The notes under the pieces are model-generated. The model saw nothing but the letters and a program-made list of their open reading frames with translations. It searched no databases and was not told the DNA's origin. The translations under genes were made by a program, and so were the position numbers. Shown piece after piece: positions 1-9,278 of a stretch of DNA of 64,000 nucleotides. Origin of the DNA: Heyndrickxia camelliae. Lineage in GTDB: Bacteria > Bacillota > Bacilli > Bacillales > Bacillaceae_C. The DNA lies in assembly GCF_002844575.1 (NCBI RefSeq), contig NZ_PIQO01000001.1:62001-126000 (forward strand), written 5' to 3'. How positions within the stretch are numbered: position 1 is the stretch's first letter; each line of letters starts with the position of its first letter.

Positions 1-381
1 ATCCCGTCGATCATCCTAACAATCATAGCACTATTGATTTTGAGCTTATCCGACGGATTACTAGGAGTCATGGCATCCGCCATTCTATATGGGATAGGGT
101 TCGGTTCAGCGCAGCCTACTCTTCAGTCAGCAATACTCGATCTCGTGTCTCCAGCTAAAAAGGGCATCGCCAATGCTTCCTTTTTCACGGCCATGGATTT
201 AGGGATTGGACTTGGATCTATCTTACTTGGTTTCATTTCCCAATTCTTCGGCTTTTCCGCCCTTTTTGCAACATGTGCGGGTTCCGGAATCATTGCTTTA
301 CTGATTTTCACGGGTTTTGTAAGACGGACCTTACTATACAGAAAGGAGGAACATAATAGCAATATTGATCAATCGAGATAA
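1..381 (+). CDS. MFS transporter, C-terminal part (5' end outside window)
   Basis: The reading frame is open from base 1, so the gene starts upstream. About 126 residues remain. They hold four hydrophobic helices with small-residue packing motifs (GIGFGSAQPTLQSAILDLVS; MDLGIGLGSILLGF), typical of the C-terminal helices of major facilitator superfamily permeases, followed by a short basic and polar cytoplasmic tail. It would be a membrane transporter, probably an exporter of small molecules; the substrate cannot be judged from this part. The family call is fairly safe because the helix spacing and the Gly/Pro-rich segment are characteristic, but the N-terminal motifs that separate drug exporters from sugar or metabolite carriers are missing. 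Confidence 0.8.
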   Translation: MPSIILTIIALLILSLSDGLLGVMASAILYGIGFGSAQPTLQSAILDLVSPAKKGIANASFFTAMDLGIGLGSILLGFISQFFGFSALFATCAGSGIIALLIFTGFVRRTLLYRKEEHNSNIDQSR

Positions 382-452
382 GGACATTTTTTTTAAGGAG
401 AACGTTAGTTATAGATAACTAACATTAAAACAATTATAAGGAGGAAAAAACA

Positions 453-569
453 ATGGCAACCACTCCATTGAAAATCGGTATAATTATCGGCAGTACGCGT
501 CGGGAGAGTCAGCCCCGCAAGTGGGTAAAGGAGGTAATATTCCGTGTAAAAGGAAACACTTGGTTATAA
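453..569 (+). pseudogene. N-terminal fragment of an NAD(P)H-dependent FMN reductase-like flavoprotein
   Basis: A good ribosome site (AAGGAGG) precedes an ATG that opens a 38-codon frame. The product starts with a beta strand and phosphate-binding loop, LKIGIIIGSTR, as in NADPH-dependent FMN reductases of flavodoxin fold (usually about 180 residues). After roughly 18 residues it loses similarity and stops. I read it as the left-over start of a deleted gene, possibly once co-transcribed with the MFS gene just upstream (71 bp gap). It could still be translated into a short peptide, but no function is likely. Confidence 0.55.
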
Positions 570-593
570 TGTCACGCATTTTATCTGTTTTAA

Positions 594-643
594 AGAAAAG
601 GATAGATGAACAGGAAGAATCCTGTATTCAACTATCCTTTTCT
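594..643 (-). terminator. Hairpin downstream of asnS, possibly bidirectional
   Basis: A 12-bp inverted repeat (AGAAAAGGATAG at 594-605, CTATCCTTTTCT at 632-643) encloses a second small hairpin (CAGGA/TCCTG). On the minus strand it ends in TTTTCTTT, so it most likely ends asnS transcription; it could also stop read-through from the left. Confidence 0.5.
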
Positions 644-717
644 AAGGTATCTTCATTATTTTATTGACGTTTTAATAAAACCACAATAACCTATTTTTTG
701 TTTTTTACCATATTTCA

Positions 718-2109
718 TTAAAAATCTGCATTTCCTGGTGTACGAGGGAATGGTATTACATCGCGGATGTTTTTCATTCCTGTTAAATACATGACAAGTC
801 GTTCAAACCCAATTCCATAGCCAGAATGCTTTGTACCGCCGTATTTTCTAAGCTCGAGATACCACCAGTAATCTTCTTCTGTCATACCAAGTTCTTTAAT
901 TCTATTTGCAAGAACTTCTTCTCGTTCTTCACGTTGGCTTCCCCCGATTAACTCGCCAATACCAGGAACCAATAGGTCAGTCGCAGCTACTGTCTTGCCA
1001 TCCTCATTCGCTCTCATATAAAATGCCTTAATTTCCTTCGGATAGTCGGTTACGAAGACTGGACGCTTGTAAATTTCCTCGCTAAGATAACGTTCATGTT
1101 CGGTTTGTAAATCTGTTCCCCATTCAACAGGGTAGTCAAATTTCTGACCGGAATTCTTTAATAATTCAACTGCTTCGGTATAAGTAACTCTTCCAAAATC
1201 AGATTCTAATGCATTCTGCAATCTTTCAATAAGTGTTTTATCAATAAAGCTATTAAAGAAGGTCATTTCTTCCGGTGCATGTTCAAAAACGTAATTAATG
1301 ACATATTTGACCATTTCTTCTCCGAGGTCCATGATATCCGGTAATTCTGCAAAGGCAACCTCCGGCTCAATCATCCAGAATTCTGCGGCATGTCGTGCTG
1401 TATTAGAATTCTCTGCTCTAAAGGTAGGACCAAAAGTGTACACATTACGGAAAGCAAGTGCAAAGGTTTCTGCATTTAATTGACCACTAACCGTTAGGTT
1501 GGTTTCTTTTCCGAAGAAATCTGCACTGTCATCCACTTTTCCGTCTTGCGTTTTTGGAAGCTGGTTCAAATCCATTGATGTTACACGGAACATTTCTCCG
1601 GCGCCTTCTGTATCACTTCCGGTAATAATTGGTGTATGCACATATACAAACCCTTTTTCTTGAAAGAATTTATGAATGGCATAAGATGCAAGAGATCTTA
1701 CTCTGAAAACGGCTGAGAAGGTATTTGCTCTCGGACGTAAGTGAGCGATTGTTCTTAAATATTCAAGGGAATGTCTCTTTTTTTGTAAAGGATAATCTGT
1801 ATTCGATAATCCTTCCACAACAATTTTTGTCGCTTTAATTTCAAAAGGCTGTTTCATTTCAGGAGTTGGCACAAATTCACCTTCTACTAAAACGGAAGAG
1901 CTAATAGGTAACTTCGTAATTTCTTTGAAGTTATCGAGATTATCCTCAAAAACAACTTGTACACTCTTAAAGAATGTTCCATCGTTTAACTCCATAAAAC
2001 CAATGGTTTTGGAATCACGAAGAGTACGGATCCAGCCTGAAATTTGAACTGTTTTGTCTTTAAAATTATCTTGATTTCTGTATAAATCTTTTACTACAGT
2101 TTTAATCAT
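718..2109 (-). CDS. asnS: Asparaginyl-tRNA synthetase
   Basis: The 463-residue product is a class IIb aminoacyl-tRNA synthetase that charges tRNA-Asn with asparagine in the cytoplasm. Residues 1-105 form the N-terminal OB-fold anticodon-binding domain ([18 protein letters not shown]). The catalytic core carries motif 2 ([21 protein letters not shown]-like region near 230) and motif 3 at the end ([14 protein letters not shown] and [12 protein letters not shown]). [11 protein letters not shown] and the lack of an aspartate-specific insertion favour AsnRS over AspRS. Length matches the family (about 430-465). The start ATG has a GGAG site 8 bases upstream and lies behind a T-box leader, so expression should rise when uncharged tRNA-Asn accumulates. 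Confidence 0.97.
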   Translation of the reverse strand: MIKTVVKDLYRNQDNFKDKTVQISGWIRTLRDSKTIGFMELNDGTFFKSVQVVFEDNLDNFKEITKLPISSSVLVEGEFVPTPEMKQPFEIKATKIVVEGLSNTDYPLQKKRHSLEYLRTIAHLRPRANTFSAVFRVRSLASYAIHKFFQEKGFVYVHTPIITGSDTEGAGEMFRVTSMDLNQLPKTQDGKVDDSADFFGKETNLTVSGQLNAETFALAFRNVYTFGPTFRAENSNTARHAAEFWMIEPEVAFAELPDIMDLGEEMVKYVINYVFEHAPEEMTFFNSFIDKTLIERLQNALESDFGRVTYTEAVELLKNSGQKFDYPVEWGTDLQTEHERYLSEEIYKRPVFVTDYPKEIKAFYMRANEDGKTVAATDLLVPGIGELIGGSQREEREEVLANRIKELGMTEEDYWWYLELRKYGGTKHSGYGIGFERLVMYLTGMKNIRDVIPFPRTPGNADF

Positions 2110-2142
2110 AATTAGTCTCCTTATGGTAATTTTTTCACAATA

Positions 2143-2400
2143 AAAAAAGCCTCTATCCCAATAAAAAGGGACGAAAGGCTAACTTCCGCGGTACCACCCA
2201 AATTGTCATAATATGACCAACTTAACGCTAATATTGCTTACCCCAGTCCATAACGTGCTGGTAACGTCTAAGCCTACTTAAGATATCCCTTTCGGTTAGA
2301 ACTCAAAGGTGTTCTTCATTCATGCTTCATCGCTAGGCTTCCACCGTCCCCAGCTCGCTATCGAATATAGCAAAAACTACTTTCCTCTTCGTCGATTTTA
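2143..2400 (-). promoter_or_regulatory. T-box riboswitch leader of asnS
   Basis: Reading the minus strand, the leader contains the conserved T-box core GGGTGGTACCGCG (complement at 2186-2198) followed by a terminator of the form AGCCTTTCGTCCC / GGGATAGAGGCT and a run of seven T (2143-2180). Upstream are stem I elements, including the GAGGAAAGTAG start and a candidate specifier AAC within TCTAACCGA (about 2296-2306), matching an asparagine codon. Uncharged tRNA-Asn should stabilise the antiterminator and turn on asnS. The T-box core is certain; the exact specifier position is my reading. Confidence 0.93.
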
Positions 2401-2732
2401 TAATATGTAGTTTTCAAATGGATTTTTATTGTAATAATTTATCACAAAACCTTATCCTTTGTCCAGTTGCCACTAAAGAATAATCATTGGAATCAATATT
2501 GATGCAGGAATTATATAGTAAATTTTCAAAAAGTACTTAGCTATAGATCAATGAACGAGAAAGTTAGTATTGCAGGAGAAGTTCGATATTTTTAAATAAT
2601 TAAACTTAATGATTTCTAACAGAAGGATGGACTTTATACCCATCCTTATTTTTTATTTATTTGCTAGAATATATATGGCGTTTACTCTTTAGTCAAATAA
2701 AGTAAAATTCATAACTTAATGAGGGTGAAAAC
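2401..2732. other. Gene-poor gap with one terminator
   Basis: AT-rich spacer between the divergent asnS leader and the MscS gene. It holds the plus-strand terminator at 2623-2653 but no recognisable gene; that terminator suggests a lost or very short transcript upstream of it. Confidence 0.5.
2623..2653 (+). terminator. Rho-independent terminator
   Basis: Perfect 8-bp stem AAGGATGG / CCATCCTT (2623-2630, 2640-2647) followed by ATTTTTTATTTATTT. No plus-strand gene precedes it within the window apart from decayed sequence. Confidence 0.7.
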
Positions 2733-3809
2733 ATGGATATCCATACATTAAAAAATTGGATTCTTTCTTTCAATTATATGAGCTTAACCATCATTGCAGC
2801 TGTTGTAGTGGGAATGTTAATCATACGATGGGTTCTTCTTTGGAGTTTAAAAAAGCTTCCCAAACATTATACAGCATTAAGAAGTATCGTAAATTGGTTT
2901 ACTTTTTATGGAACTCTGCTTTTTTTGCTCCTATACTTTTCAAAAGCAAAATGGATGTTTGCCAAGATATTTAAATTCGGGAAAGTGGATGTAACGCTAT
3001 TCCTAATTATCGTGGCTGTATTAATCATTTCTTTAGCTAGTAGAATTTCCAAAATTTCAACCAATGTTTTACTACCAGGTATATACAATCGATATCATTT
3101 AGATAAAGGTACAAGATATACTTTCGACCGAGTTGTCCATTATTCCATTATGATTATCGCCATTATTGTCAGTTTAACGACAGTGGGGATAAATCTGAGT
3201 GCATTAACTATGTTTGCGGGCATTATCAGTGTTGGAATTGGGTTTGGACTACAAAACATTGCTTCCAACTTTATCTCTGGTGTTATTATCTTGTTTGAAC
3301 GGCCGATAAAAGTCGGGGATCGTGTTCTTATTGATAACGTTATCGGAGACGTTGAAAAAATTAATATGCGCGCGACTATCATTAAAACAGTTAACAATGA
3401 ACATATTATTGTCCCAAATTCCTATTTTTTAGGAGAAAAGGTCGTCAACCGTTCGTTTAGTGATCCAAGAATTCGATTATCTATTCCATTTAATGTGGCA
3501 TATGGAACGGATGTAGAAAAACTAAGTGACATGCTCATGGAGGTTGCAAGAGAGGAAAGCTTGGTTTCACCAGCAGTTTTAATGGATCCGGAACCATCTG
3601 TGAGTTTTGTAGGATTTGGAGATTACTGTCTTAATTTCGAATTATCTCTCATGATATCTGATCCTAATCAGCTAGGTTCAATAAAAAGTAATATTAACTT
3701 TAGAATAAATAAGCTATTTATGGAAAATAAAATACAATTTCCGTTTCCACAACGGGATTTACGTATCAAAAGTATCGATAATGAGGCAGAAAAATATCAT
3801 ATTTTTTAA
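2733..3809 (+). CDS. Small-conductance mechanosensitive channel, MscS family
   Basis: The 358-residue membrane protein should open under membrane tension and release solutes after osmotic downshock. Four hydrophobic helices lie at about residues 15-35, 52-70, 85-105 and 130-180; the last includes the pore helix rich in Gly/Ala (GIISVGIGFGLQNIASNFIS). It is followed by the MscS signature (GVIILFERPIKVGDRVLI) and a beta domain with vestibule (residues 200-350). A GAGGGTG site precedes the ATG. It stands alone, with a terminator on each side. MscS-family proteins also include glutamate or ion exporters, so the physiological solute is open. Confidence 0.92.
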   Translation: MDIHTLKNWILSFNYMSLTIIAAVVVGMLIIRWVLLWSLKKLPKHYTALRSIVNWFTFYGTLLFLLLYFSKAKWMFAKIFKFGKVDVTLFLIIVAVLIISLASRISKISTNVLLPGIYNRYHLDKGTRYTFDRVVHYSIMIIAIIVSLTTVGINLSALTMFAGIISVGIGFGLQNIASNFISGVIILFERPIKVGDRVLIDNVIGDVEKINMRATIIKTVNNEHIIVPNSYFLGEKVVNRSFSDPRIRLSIPFNVAYGTDVEKLSDMLMEVAREESLVSPAVLMDPEPSVSFVGFGDYCLNFELSLMISDPNQLGSIKSNINFRINKLFMENKIQFPFPQRDLRIKSIDNEAEKYHIF

Positions 3810-3825
3810 TACACAAAAATGAATT

Positions 3826-3866
3826 AAAAGCTTCTGTGCAGTAGCTATAAGCACGGAGGCTTTTTA
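3826..3866 (+). terminator. Terminator of the MscS-family gene
   Basis: Stem AAAGCTTCTGTGC / GCACGGAGGCTTT with one G-T wobble and a T5 run, 17 bases after the stop codon. Confidence 0.75.
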
Positions 3867-4257
3867 GTCTCAGTAGATAGAACTTTCGTTTTTTTGGTAA
3901 CAAATATTATCTTCTTCTAAATTCTATATCTGAGTTCTGAAGGTTGATTTTTCATCAAAAATAACGCTTCATTAGTTAAAGACTGGGGGATACGATGAAA
4001 TTACAACCTGAAATCTTTTTATATTCTCAAGCAAAAATTATCATTCATTGCTAAAAATTAAAATTCAAAAGGAAAAATAGAGCAACCTGGCTTTATATAT
4101 AGATGAAAAGTAATGGGAGCAATAGTTGAAGATGAAGCCGCAACTTATGCGGCTTTTTTTCTTGAAGGCATGGGCGTGTAAATGTAAGAAGGAATAATTA
4201 AATCCTACTCGAATATAAAGAAACAGGGAATAAAAAACGGAAGGCTGTGAAGATTAA
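3867..4257. other. Gap with a second terminator and no clear gene
   Basis: A 19-codon frame (ATG at 3994) follows a GGGGG stretch, and a strong hairpin lies at 4135-4160. The start context GGGGGATACG-ATGAAATTACAA resembles the one at 5104-5126, so both may be remnants of related gene starts. Nothing else is recognisable. Confidence 0.35.
4135..4160 (+). terminator. Rho-independent terminator
   Basis: Perfect 8-bp stem AAGCCGCA / TGCGGCTT with a 5-nt loop and T8. It ends a transcript of the preceding gene-less stretch. Confidence 0.75.
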
Positions 4258-4824
4258 ATGCTTGATGAAAAAAATGGGAGTTCAATCTTGGGATCGGTCT
4301 TAGCGGTTAGTCTCAGTAAAAAGCATACATTTAGTAAAGACAATCAAGAGAGTATAAAATTGGTAGAGGGTTTAGGGGTTGAAGGCGATGCACACTTTGG
4401 ATCAACCGTGCAACATCGTTCGAGAGTAGCTCAAAATCCGAATCAACCCAACCTAAGACAAGTGCATTTAATTCAAAATGAGTTATTCGAGGAGTTAGCA
4501 GACCGTTTTATTATTAGACCTGGACAATTAGGGGAAAATATAACAACTGTAGGAATAAATCTTATTGAATTACCAACTGACACAATTTTATCTATAGGTG
4601 AGTCTGCGATTATTAAAGTAACGGGCTTACGAAATCCTTGTGCACAAATAGAGAATTTTAAACCGGGTCTATTAAAGGCTGTTTTGGATAAGGATTCAGA
4701 TGGAAATCTAATAAGAAAAGCTGGAATAATGGGCGTTATATTAAGCGGGGGAGTAGTGAAACCAGGTGATCGCATCTGTGTTGAATTACCTGCCAAACCT
4801 TTTAAGAAACTTGAACGTGTTTAA
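4258..4824 (+). CDS. MOSC domain-containing protein
   Basis: The 188-residue product is a stand-alone MOSC domain (the C-terminal domain of molybdenum cofactor sulfurases; relatives are YiiM and YflK). Markers are the early GLGVEGDAHFGST turn, the PGQLGENITT motif (about residues 88-97) and the conserved cysteine in TGLRNPCAQI (about residue 127), the proposed sulfur or Moco ligand. Such proteins bind molybdenum cofactor and act in its sulfuration or in reduction of N-hydroxylated compounds. The ribosome site (GGAAGG about 12 bases upstream) is weak, so a slightly different start is possible. No molybdenum genes lie nearby. Confidence 0.85.
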   Translation: MLDEKNGSSILGSVLAVSLSKKHTFSKDNQESIKLVEGLGVEGDAHFGSTVQHRSRVAQNPNQPNLRQVHLIQNELFEELADRFIIRPGQLGENITTVGINLIELPTDTILSIGESAIIKVTGLRNPCAQIENFKPGLLKAVLDKDSDGNLIRKAGIMGVILSGGVVKPGDRICVELPAKPFKKLERV

Positions 4825-5114
4825 AGCTGAATGGTGGAATTAATTTTAGTTAATATGGCACTTATTAATTCGAAAATAAGGGCTATCCAAACATTGGCTA
4901 AGAGGTAGGATTGCTCATAACAGCGAAATGAATGGGAAAATTAATTAAGATGGTAAAATGTCTGCGGAAAGAAACATGATGAATATTGAATAAAAAGAGA
5001 TTGTTTTCGTGAACTTAGGTAAGAGATATAGGGTCTTTCATCAGTTGCGAAGAATGAGTCAGGACAAAATAAAATTTATGGATTTTTCAATTTATAAATA
5101 TCGCGGGGGTACGA

Positions 5115-5180
5115 TATGAAACTGCAGATTAAAATTAGTTTTGTTATCCTCACAATTGTGGGGGAGAATATTTTTATTTA
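5115..5180 (+). pseudogene. Remnant start of a sensor histidine kinase-like gene
   Basis: Behind a GGGGG ribosome-site-like run, a 21-codon frame encodes MKLQIKISFVILTIVGENIF. The MKLQ(T/I)KI start followed by a hydrophobic helix is common at the N-terminus of membrane sensor kinases and chemoreceptors. It stops at once. The call rests only on this short start and is weak. Confidence 0.25.
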
Positions 5181-5333
5181 ACAGCGGTGAATAGTGCCCT
5201 TTATCTGTCTTTTTTCTCAAGTATGGTCACATTCCCTTCAAAATCGTTCCCGTACAACAGCATTATTCGGAAGAACGGTCACATTCGCGTTTTGTTCCAT
5301 CTGCCGAGTAGGACGTTACCAGCCATGAATGAT

Positions 5334-5360
5334 AAAAGCATCCGACGTGGATGCTTTTTG
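5334..5360 (+). terminator. Rho-independent terminator
   Basis: Stem AAAAGCATCC / GGATGCTTTTT with a 5-nt loop; the T-run is part of the 3' arm. Confidence 0.65.
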
Positions 5361-5419
5361 TGAGAATTTAATTTCTAAATACGTTGAAACTTTGAATGAA
5401 TACCTAAGGGATATTTTTG

Positions 5420-5572
5420 CTATTTCTGTTGCTTGCCTGTTTTAGCTACTTCTGTATTTGGAACAGACTGAGGAGAATGGTGGTCTACACTTCCACCATT
5501 AGGCGGACCAAAAGTATGAGCATCATCCGTAATCTTAGCTCCTTCTGAAAAATTATCCTTTGTTTTTTTCAT
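5420..5572 (-). CDS. Small hydrophilic protein, 50 residues
   Basis: The minus strand shows a strong GGAGGTG ribosome site 7 bases before an ATG, then 50 codons and a TAG. The product is polar, rich in Lys, Asp, His, Gly and Pro (AHTFGPPNGGSVDHHS), and has no membrane segment or signal peptide. Unstructured small proteins of this kind are common in sporulating bacilli. It lies 45 bp behind the 125-residue gene on the same strand and is probably co-transcribed. I do not recognise the family. The strong ribosome site and the codon pattern make it a likely real gene. Confidence 0.6.
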   Translation of the reverse strand: MKKTKDNFSEGAKITDDAHTFGPPNGGSVDHHSPQSVPNTEVAKTGKQQK

Positions 5573-5617
5573 ATCTTTCACCTCCATTTTTTAGTATGTG
5601 TTTTCCTTTTCATAGTA

Positions 5618-5995
5618 TTAATTGGATTTATATTCTGCCTGATAAGAATTCAATCCAGCGTGAACGGATAATAAGGTATCAGCGTAACCAACTAACCGAT
5701 TGACTACTTCGTCTGCAATGGCGTATACAAGTGGGTGAAGTTCAGGGTGGAAAAGCTTTTCGTCATCAAAGATAATCGTTGTATTAATAAATATCTCCTT
5801 ATTTCCATACAGGTTATAATGAATAATTGCCTTTCCTGCAGCTCCACCAGTTTGAGGATCCGCATAGTTCTTCATAAAAATGTACCATTCTTCAGCAGTA
5901 GCGGAACGGAAATTCTTTGTAAATTTTAAGGAATGCACTTCCTCCTCTATTTCTTTGTTTGTCTGCAAATCTACAATTGTTTTATCCTTTTTCAT
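5618..5995 (-). CDS. Conserved hypothetical protein, 125 residues
   Basis: Soluble, mildly acidic product with no signal peptide or membrane helix. The central part (GKAIIHYNLYGNKEIFINTTIIFDDEK) looks like a beta sheet, and the C-terminal part (PLVYAIADEVVNRLVGYADTLLSV) an amphipathic helix. A Lys/Asp/Glu-rich N-terminal 25 residues may be flexible. AAGGTGA lies 8 bases before the ATG. It follows the HMA-like gene by 103 bp and precedes the 50-residue gene by 45 bp on the same strand, so the three may form an operon. I do not recognise the family and assign no function. Confidence 0.7.
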   Translation of the reverse strand: MKKDKTIVDLQTNKEIEEEVHSLKFTKNFRSATAEEWYIFMKNYADPQTGGAAGKAIIHYNLYGNKEIFINTTIIFDDEKLFHPELHPLVYAIADEVVNRLVGYADTLLSVHAGLNSYQAEYKSN

Positions 5996-6098
5996 TTGTA
6001 GTCACCTTTACACGTATGGAAACCTATGACAATATTTGGCACTTCCTCGGATTTCTTAATTGCAGACTCATTTTGTCATTCAGGCCCATATGGATTCT

Positions 6099-6299
6099 TT
6101 AGCAAAAGTTATGCTGCTTTAAGGTATTGACGATTTGTTCTATTGAGATTTTTTCATCATCAAATTCAACTTTAATTTCGCCATCAGAAGTGTCTAATAA
6201 TACTCTTTCAATGCCATCCAACTGATGTAGGAGACGTTCGATTTCTTGAATCGGTTTCTCGGATGTTGCGTCATTAACAAAAATTGTTTCTTCTGCCAT
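6099..6299 (-). CDS. Small HMA-fold-like protein without the CxxC metal motif
   Basis: The 66-residue product shows the beta-alpha-beta-beta-alpha pattern of heavy-metal-associated domains: TIFVN strand, helix IQEIERLLHQLDGIERVLLD, strand EIKVEFDD, helix SIEQIVNTLKQHNF. The N-terminal CxxC of copper chaperones is absent; only one Cys is present, at the C-terminus. It may therefore bind no copper and serve instead in protein contacts. AAGGAG precedes the ATG by 9 bases. It may be the first gene of a three-gene minus-strand operon. Confidence 0.65.
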   Translation of the reverse strand: MAEETIFVNDATSEKPIQEIERLLHQLDGIERVLLDTSDGEIKVEFDDEKISIEQIVNTLKQHNFC

Positions 6300-7191
6300 T
6301 GATGTTTACTCCTTTAAAGTGATTTCTTTTATTTTCCCCGGAAATGAAAACATCAAACGAAAAAAATAACTTCCCTTTTTTGGTAACTTATAAGTTGTAT
6401 CGAAAAGAGCATCTTTTTTAGGAAACCTCTGTTAAAGATATTAAAATTCAATAAGAAAGATAACTGGGTAACTAACTGAATTCTGTTGTATATTTACGGC
6501 GATTGCGGCTTTTGATATTGTAGAGGATGCAACTGGAACAGTTGGCACTGTATTACATTGGTCAACTGTAATGGAAGTTCTAGATTATGAGGAATATGTA
6601 GGAGAGTATTAACGATTGAATGGAGCAAATCTAATTCACTAACGAGTGAGTTAATCGAAATAATTAACGCACATTGTTTGAATTTAGTAGGCCAACCGAT
6701 GCAGTCTGCAAATTAGAGATAGGAAACTAAACGACTGCTTTATGATAGAAAAAATGCACCTCAACTTTATTTGGGGAGCAACTCCATTGTCAATGGATTT
6801 TCCAGATGGGAGAACATGCCTGCAGACTCCTTGTTGAGGTGTAATATTATTAACTTGGTAATTTACTTCATCATTTTCAGTTAGGGGGATCCACATTACA
6901 AGGGTAAGGAGAATCGATACTTGAAATGGTCAAGAGGGAGTTGAATGTGTTTATGGAATAGATAAGTTCATTTCTTATCTTCAGCGCTTTTCACCAGTAA
7001 TGCCTCTTTTTTCCGTCACATACGATATATCTTATTTTTAATCCGTTCATTTCTAACAGCCTTTATATCTTTAATATATTCATTTGACAAGGCAAATTCA
7101 GCATATTGTCAGTTGTATAAAAGCGTTTCAAAAGAGTAACTTCCTGTATTTGATATTTAAATCAAGCCTTTTTCTGTATTTAGTGAATTCG
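6300..7191. other. Gap of about 890 bp with remnants and a structured inverted repeat
   Basis: No intact gene. On the plus strand 6510-6612 encodes a protein-like tail (VEDATGTVGTVLHWSTVM...EEYVGEY then stop), probably a gene remnant of unknown family. A perfect 8-bp inverted repeat (6758-6765 and 6833-6840) with further internal pairing lies beyond it. The frames over 6684-6896 and 7084-7332 look accidental. Confidence 0.4.
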
Positions 7192-7602
7192 TTATCCGTG
7201 AAAATCACCTGTATTTTGATTAACTGTTACGTAGGGATTTTGATCCGTATCCACTTCCTTAACCCAAACTTCCCAATTTCCATTACCTATATACTTATAG
7301 TGACTAGGAGTAACATGATAACCGTTATATAATTCTTTCTCAAATGTTTTTACCCAGGCACCTGTCGGTTGGTTTGTAGCTTGATTGCCAGTATGGGCTG
7401 AACTTGTTTCTTTATTAGTCGTTCCATTTTTATTCGTCGTTGTGAAATCATTATTAGAATGCGTATTTTTGTTGGACGTATCGCTTGAATTTGAAATCGT
7501 CGAAGCCTGATTTTTTGTTGTCGAGCCACCTGAAGAACTGTTACAAGCAGACAATGAAAATAATAATATGGCAGATAATATAGTAGGGATGAAAATTTTC
7601 AA
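7192..7602 (-). CDS. Secreted lipoprotein with low-complexity Ser/Thr/Asn linker
   Basis: The best start is the TTG at 7602: AGGAG lies 8 bases upstream, while a GTG further out (7620) overlaps the ribosome site. The 136-residue product has a lipoprotein signal (MKIFIPTILSAILLFSLSAC, lipobox LSAC), a linker of about 60 residues made almost wholly of Ser, Thr, Asn and Lys, and a compact C-terminal part of about 55 residues (AWVKTFEKELYNGYHVTPSHYKYIGNGNWEVWVKEV) whose final strands (YVTVNQNTGDFHG) recall PepSY-like or DUF-type anti-parallel sheets. It should be anchored outside the membrane. Function unknown. Confidence 0.8.
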   Translation of the reverse strand: MKIFIPTILSAILLFSLSACNSSSGGSTTKNQASTISNSSDTSNKNTHSNNDFTTTNKNGTTNKETSSAHTGNQATNQPTGAWVKTFEKELYNGYHVTPSHYKYIGNGNWEVWVKEVDTDQNPYVTVNQNTGDFHG

Positions 7603-8195
7603 TTTTAAAACTCCTTTCACTTATACATTCTAGCAAAACGTGGTAATTATATGGAAGGTCTAATTAGAAATAATCTCTAGATTATTCAGTTAACTGCATC
7701 TATCACTTTTCATTATATGTATCTTGAAGAATTAGTGTTTAATGCTGGATCTTGCATACCCAGAAACTTTTACTACCCGTATAAATACCAATCGAGGAGT
7801 CTTATTTTGCAATAGGATTATTTAAATTATGTGGTTTAGTATTTGATGTGGGCAATCGTAGAAGAAGAAAGTGCTAAAATAACGGTAAACTTTAATTGTT
7901 TGGGGGAATTTAATTGAAGAAACCAGTTGAGGATCTATTTATGCAAATGAAGGAGAAAATATAGGGATTAGGGGATTTAGTTGCCAGATAGACGAAGAAG
8001 GCAAAAAGATAGATGATATTGATTAGGAATTTCTTTAAGTAATGGAACCGATATATTATATTACAAACGACAGTGTACAGACAATTTCATATCTGTGTTT
8101 GTTGGAAACATCCTTGTATTGCAGATAATGACCATCAAACATGGTACGGTACTGACATTTTTATGGTAACCAAAAAGTAGAATTAAAGTTATTTT
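7603..8195. other. Gap with disrupted coding remnants
   Basis: About 590 bp between minus-strand genes. Short plus-strand frames after a GGGGGAAT site near 7903 (KKPVEDLFMQMKEKI) and later pieces are broken by stops and look like a decayed gene. No family is recognisable. Confidence 0.4.
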
Positions 8196-8237
8196 ACAAG
8201 AATCCCCTTTTATATTGAACCATAAGGGGATTCTTGT
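8196..8237 (-). terminator. Hairpin at the 3' end of the DMT exporter gene
   Basis: Perfect 14-bp inverted repeat ACAAGAATCCCCTT / AAGGGGATTCTTGT (8196-8209, 8224-8237) spanning the stop codon. The T-run behind it on the minus strand is poor, so RNA protection is as likely as termination. Confidence 0.6.
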
Positions 8238-9157
8238 GCCTTGTTATGTAAAGATGTTTTTGTATTAAAAGCAAGTAACAGAAGCATTCCAAAAATACAA
8301 GCTGTACCAACCCATTGGAATATTCCAAAGGATTCTTTTAACCAAAAAACGGTTGTAAGCACAGCTGAAAGAGGTTCTAAACTACCTAATAAACTTGTTT
8401 CTTTTGGTGTCAGACTTTGCAGGCTCGCTATAAAAAACCAAAAGGCAATCATGGTTCCAAATATGATTACAAACGCTAAAAATAGAAATGTCTTAACTGT
8501 AAAATTAGTAAAATTTCCTTGCCATATTGGATGAACAAAGCTCAGTGCAATACCACCGATAATCATTGCCCAACCAACTATTACAATTGGAGAATGCTTT
8601 TTTAGGAGTTCAACAGCATATAGTGTGTAGAACGCAGCAGCTACCCCTGAAAGAACGCCCCAAAAAACAGCAAGTGATGACACAGATAACTGTGTTATAG
8701 ATCCATTAGTTAACAAGAAAAAGCAACCAACTATGGATAGAACCATAATCATTAAATCACGTTTTGTTAATACGGCTTGTTTTCGCAAAATGAAATAAAA
8801 AATAATCATAACGGGAGATAAATTTTGCAGGAGAGTGGCAACAGCTGCATTTCCATAGCTAATGGAAGCCATATACGTATATTGAACTCCAAGCATTCCA
8901 ATGGCTCCAAATATTATTAGTGGAATAGCAGTGCTTCGGTGCTTCCATACTCTAATGATTTGCGAGCGATCCTTTCCAAAAAGCTTTACTGATAAAAGCA
9001 ATAAGCCTGCTATTAATAGACGAGTAGTCACAAGCCAATTTACATCGATTGATTGATATTTAAACAGTTGTCCAGAAACAGTTCCGCCAACACCCCAAAA
9101 AATCGCCCCTGTAATCACAAGAATGAAGCCTTTCAACCTATTAGTTTTAATCATCAT
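8210..9157 (-). CDS. EamA/DMT-family transporter
   Basis: The 315-residue product has ten predicted membrane helices in two EamA repeats (about residues 10-145 and 160-300). Typical features are the [13 protein letters not shown] start of helix 1, [19 protein letters not shown] in repeat 1 and [23 protein letters not shown] in repeat 2. Members export amino acids, nucleosides or other metabolites across the cytoplasmic membrane; the substrate cannot be read from the sequence. It is divergent from an AraC-family regulator 121 bp away, which probably controls it. A hairpin overlaps the stop codon. Confidence 0.9.
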   Translation of the reverse strand: MMIKTNRLKGFILVITGAIFWGVGGTVSGQLFKYQSIDVNWLVTTRLLIAGLLLLSVKLFGKDRSQIIRVWKHRSTAIPLIIFGAIGMLGVQYTYMASISYGNAAVATLLQNLSPVMIIFYFILRKQAVLTKRDLMIMVLSIVGCFFLLTNGSITQLSVSSLAVFWGVLSGVAAAFYTLYAVELLKKHSPIVIVGWAMIIGGIALSFVHPIWQGNFTNFTVKTFLFLAFVIIFGTMIAFWFFIASLQSLTPKETSLLGSLEPLSAVLTTVFWLKESFGIFQWVGTACIFGMLLLLAFNTKTSLHNKAQESPYGSI

Positions 9158-9278
9158 AAGTCGCCAACCTTACATATAAAAATAGTGTTATTATGTTCTT
9201 ATGATAAAAGGTAATTCCCTTTTTAGAATACAAATATTGAATAAAAAAATGTAAGGATATTGAGGTGGAAGGTTTTTA

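Larger units (their letters stand above)
4825..5419. other. Gap with decayed sequence
   Basis: About 600 bp without an intact gene. It holds a probable sensor-kinase start remnant (5115-5180), a short direct repeat of GGTCACATTC (about 5224 and 5276) and a plus-strand terminator (5334-5360). Confidence 0.4.

Noticed and set aside
5222-5362. 46-codon frame around a GGTCACATTC direct repeat
   Set aside because: No ribosome site, and the frame ends in the terminator; I could not connect it to a protein.
6684-6896. 70-codon minus-strand frame
   Set aside because: No ribosome site, poor composition, and it lies over the inverted-repeat element.
7084-7332. 82-codon plus-strand frame
   Set aside because: It overlaps the lipoprotein gene in antisense and lacks a start signal.
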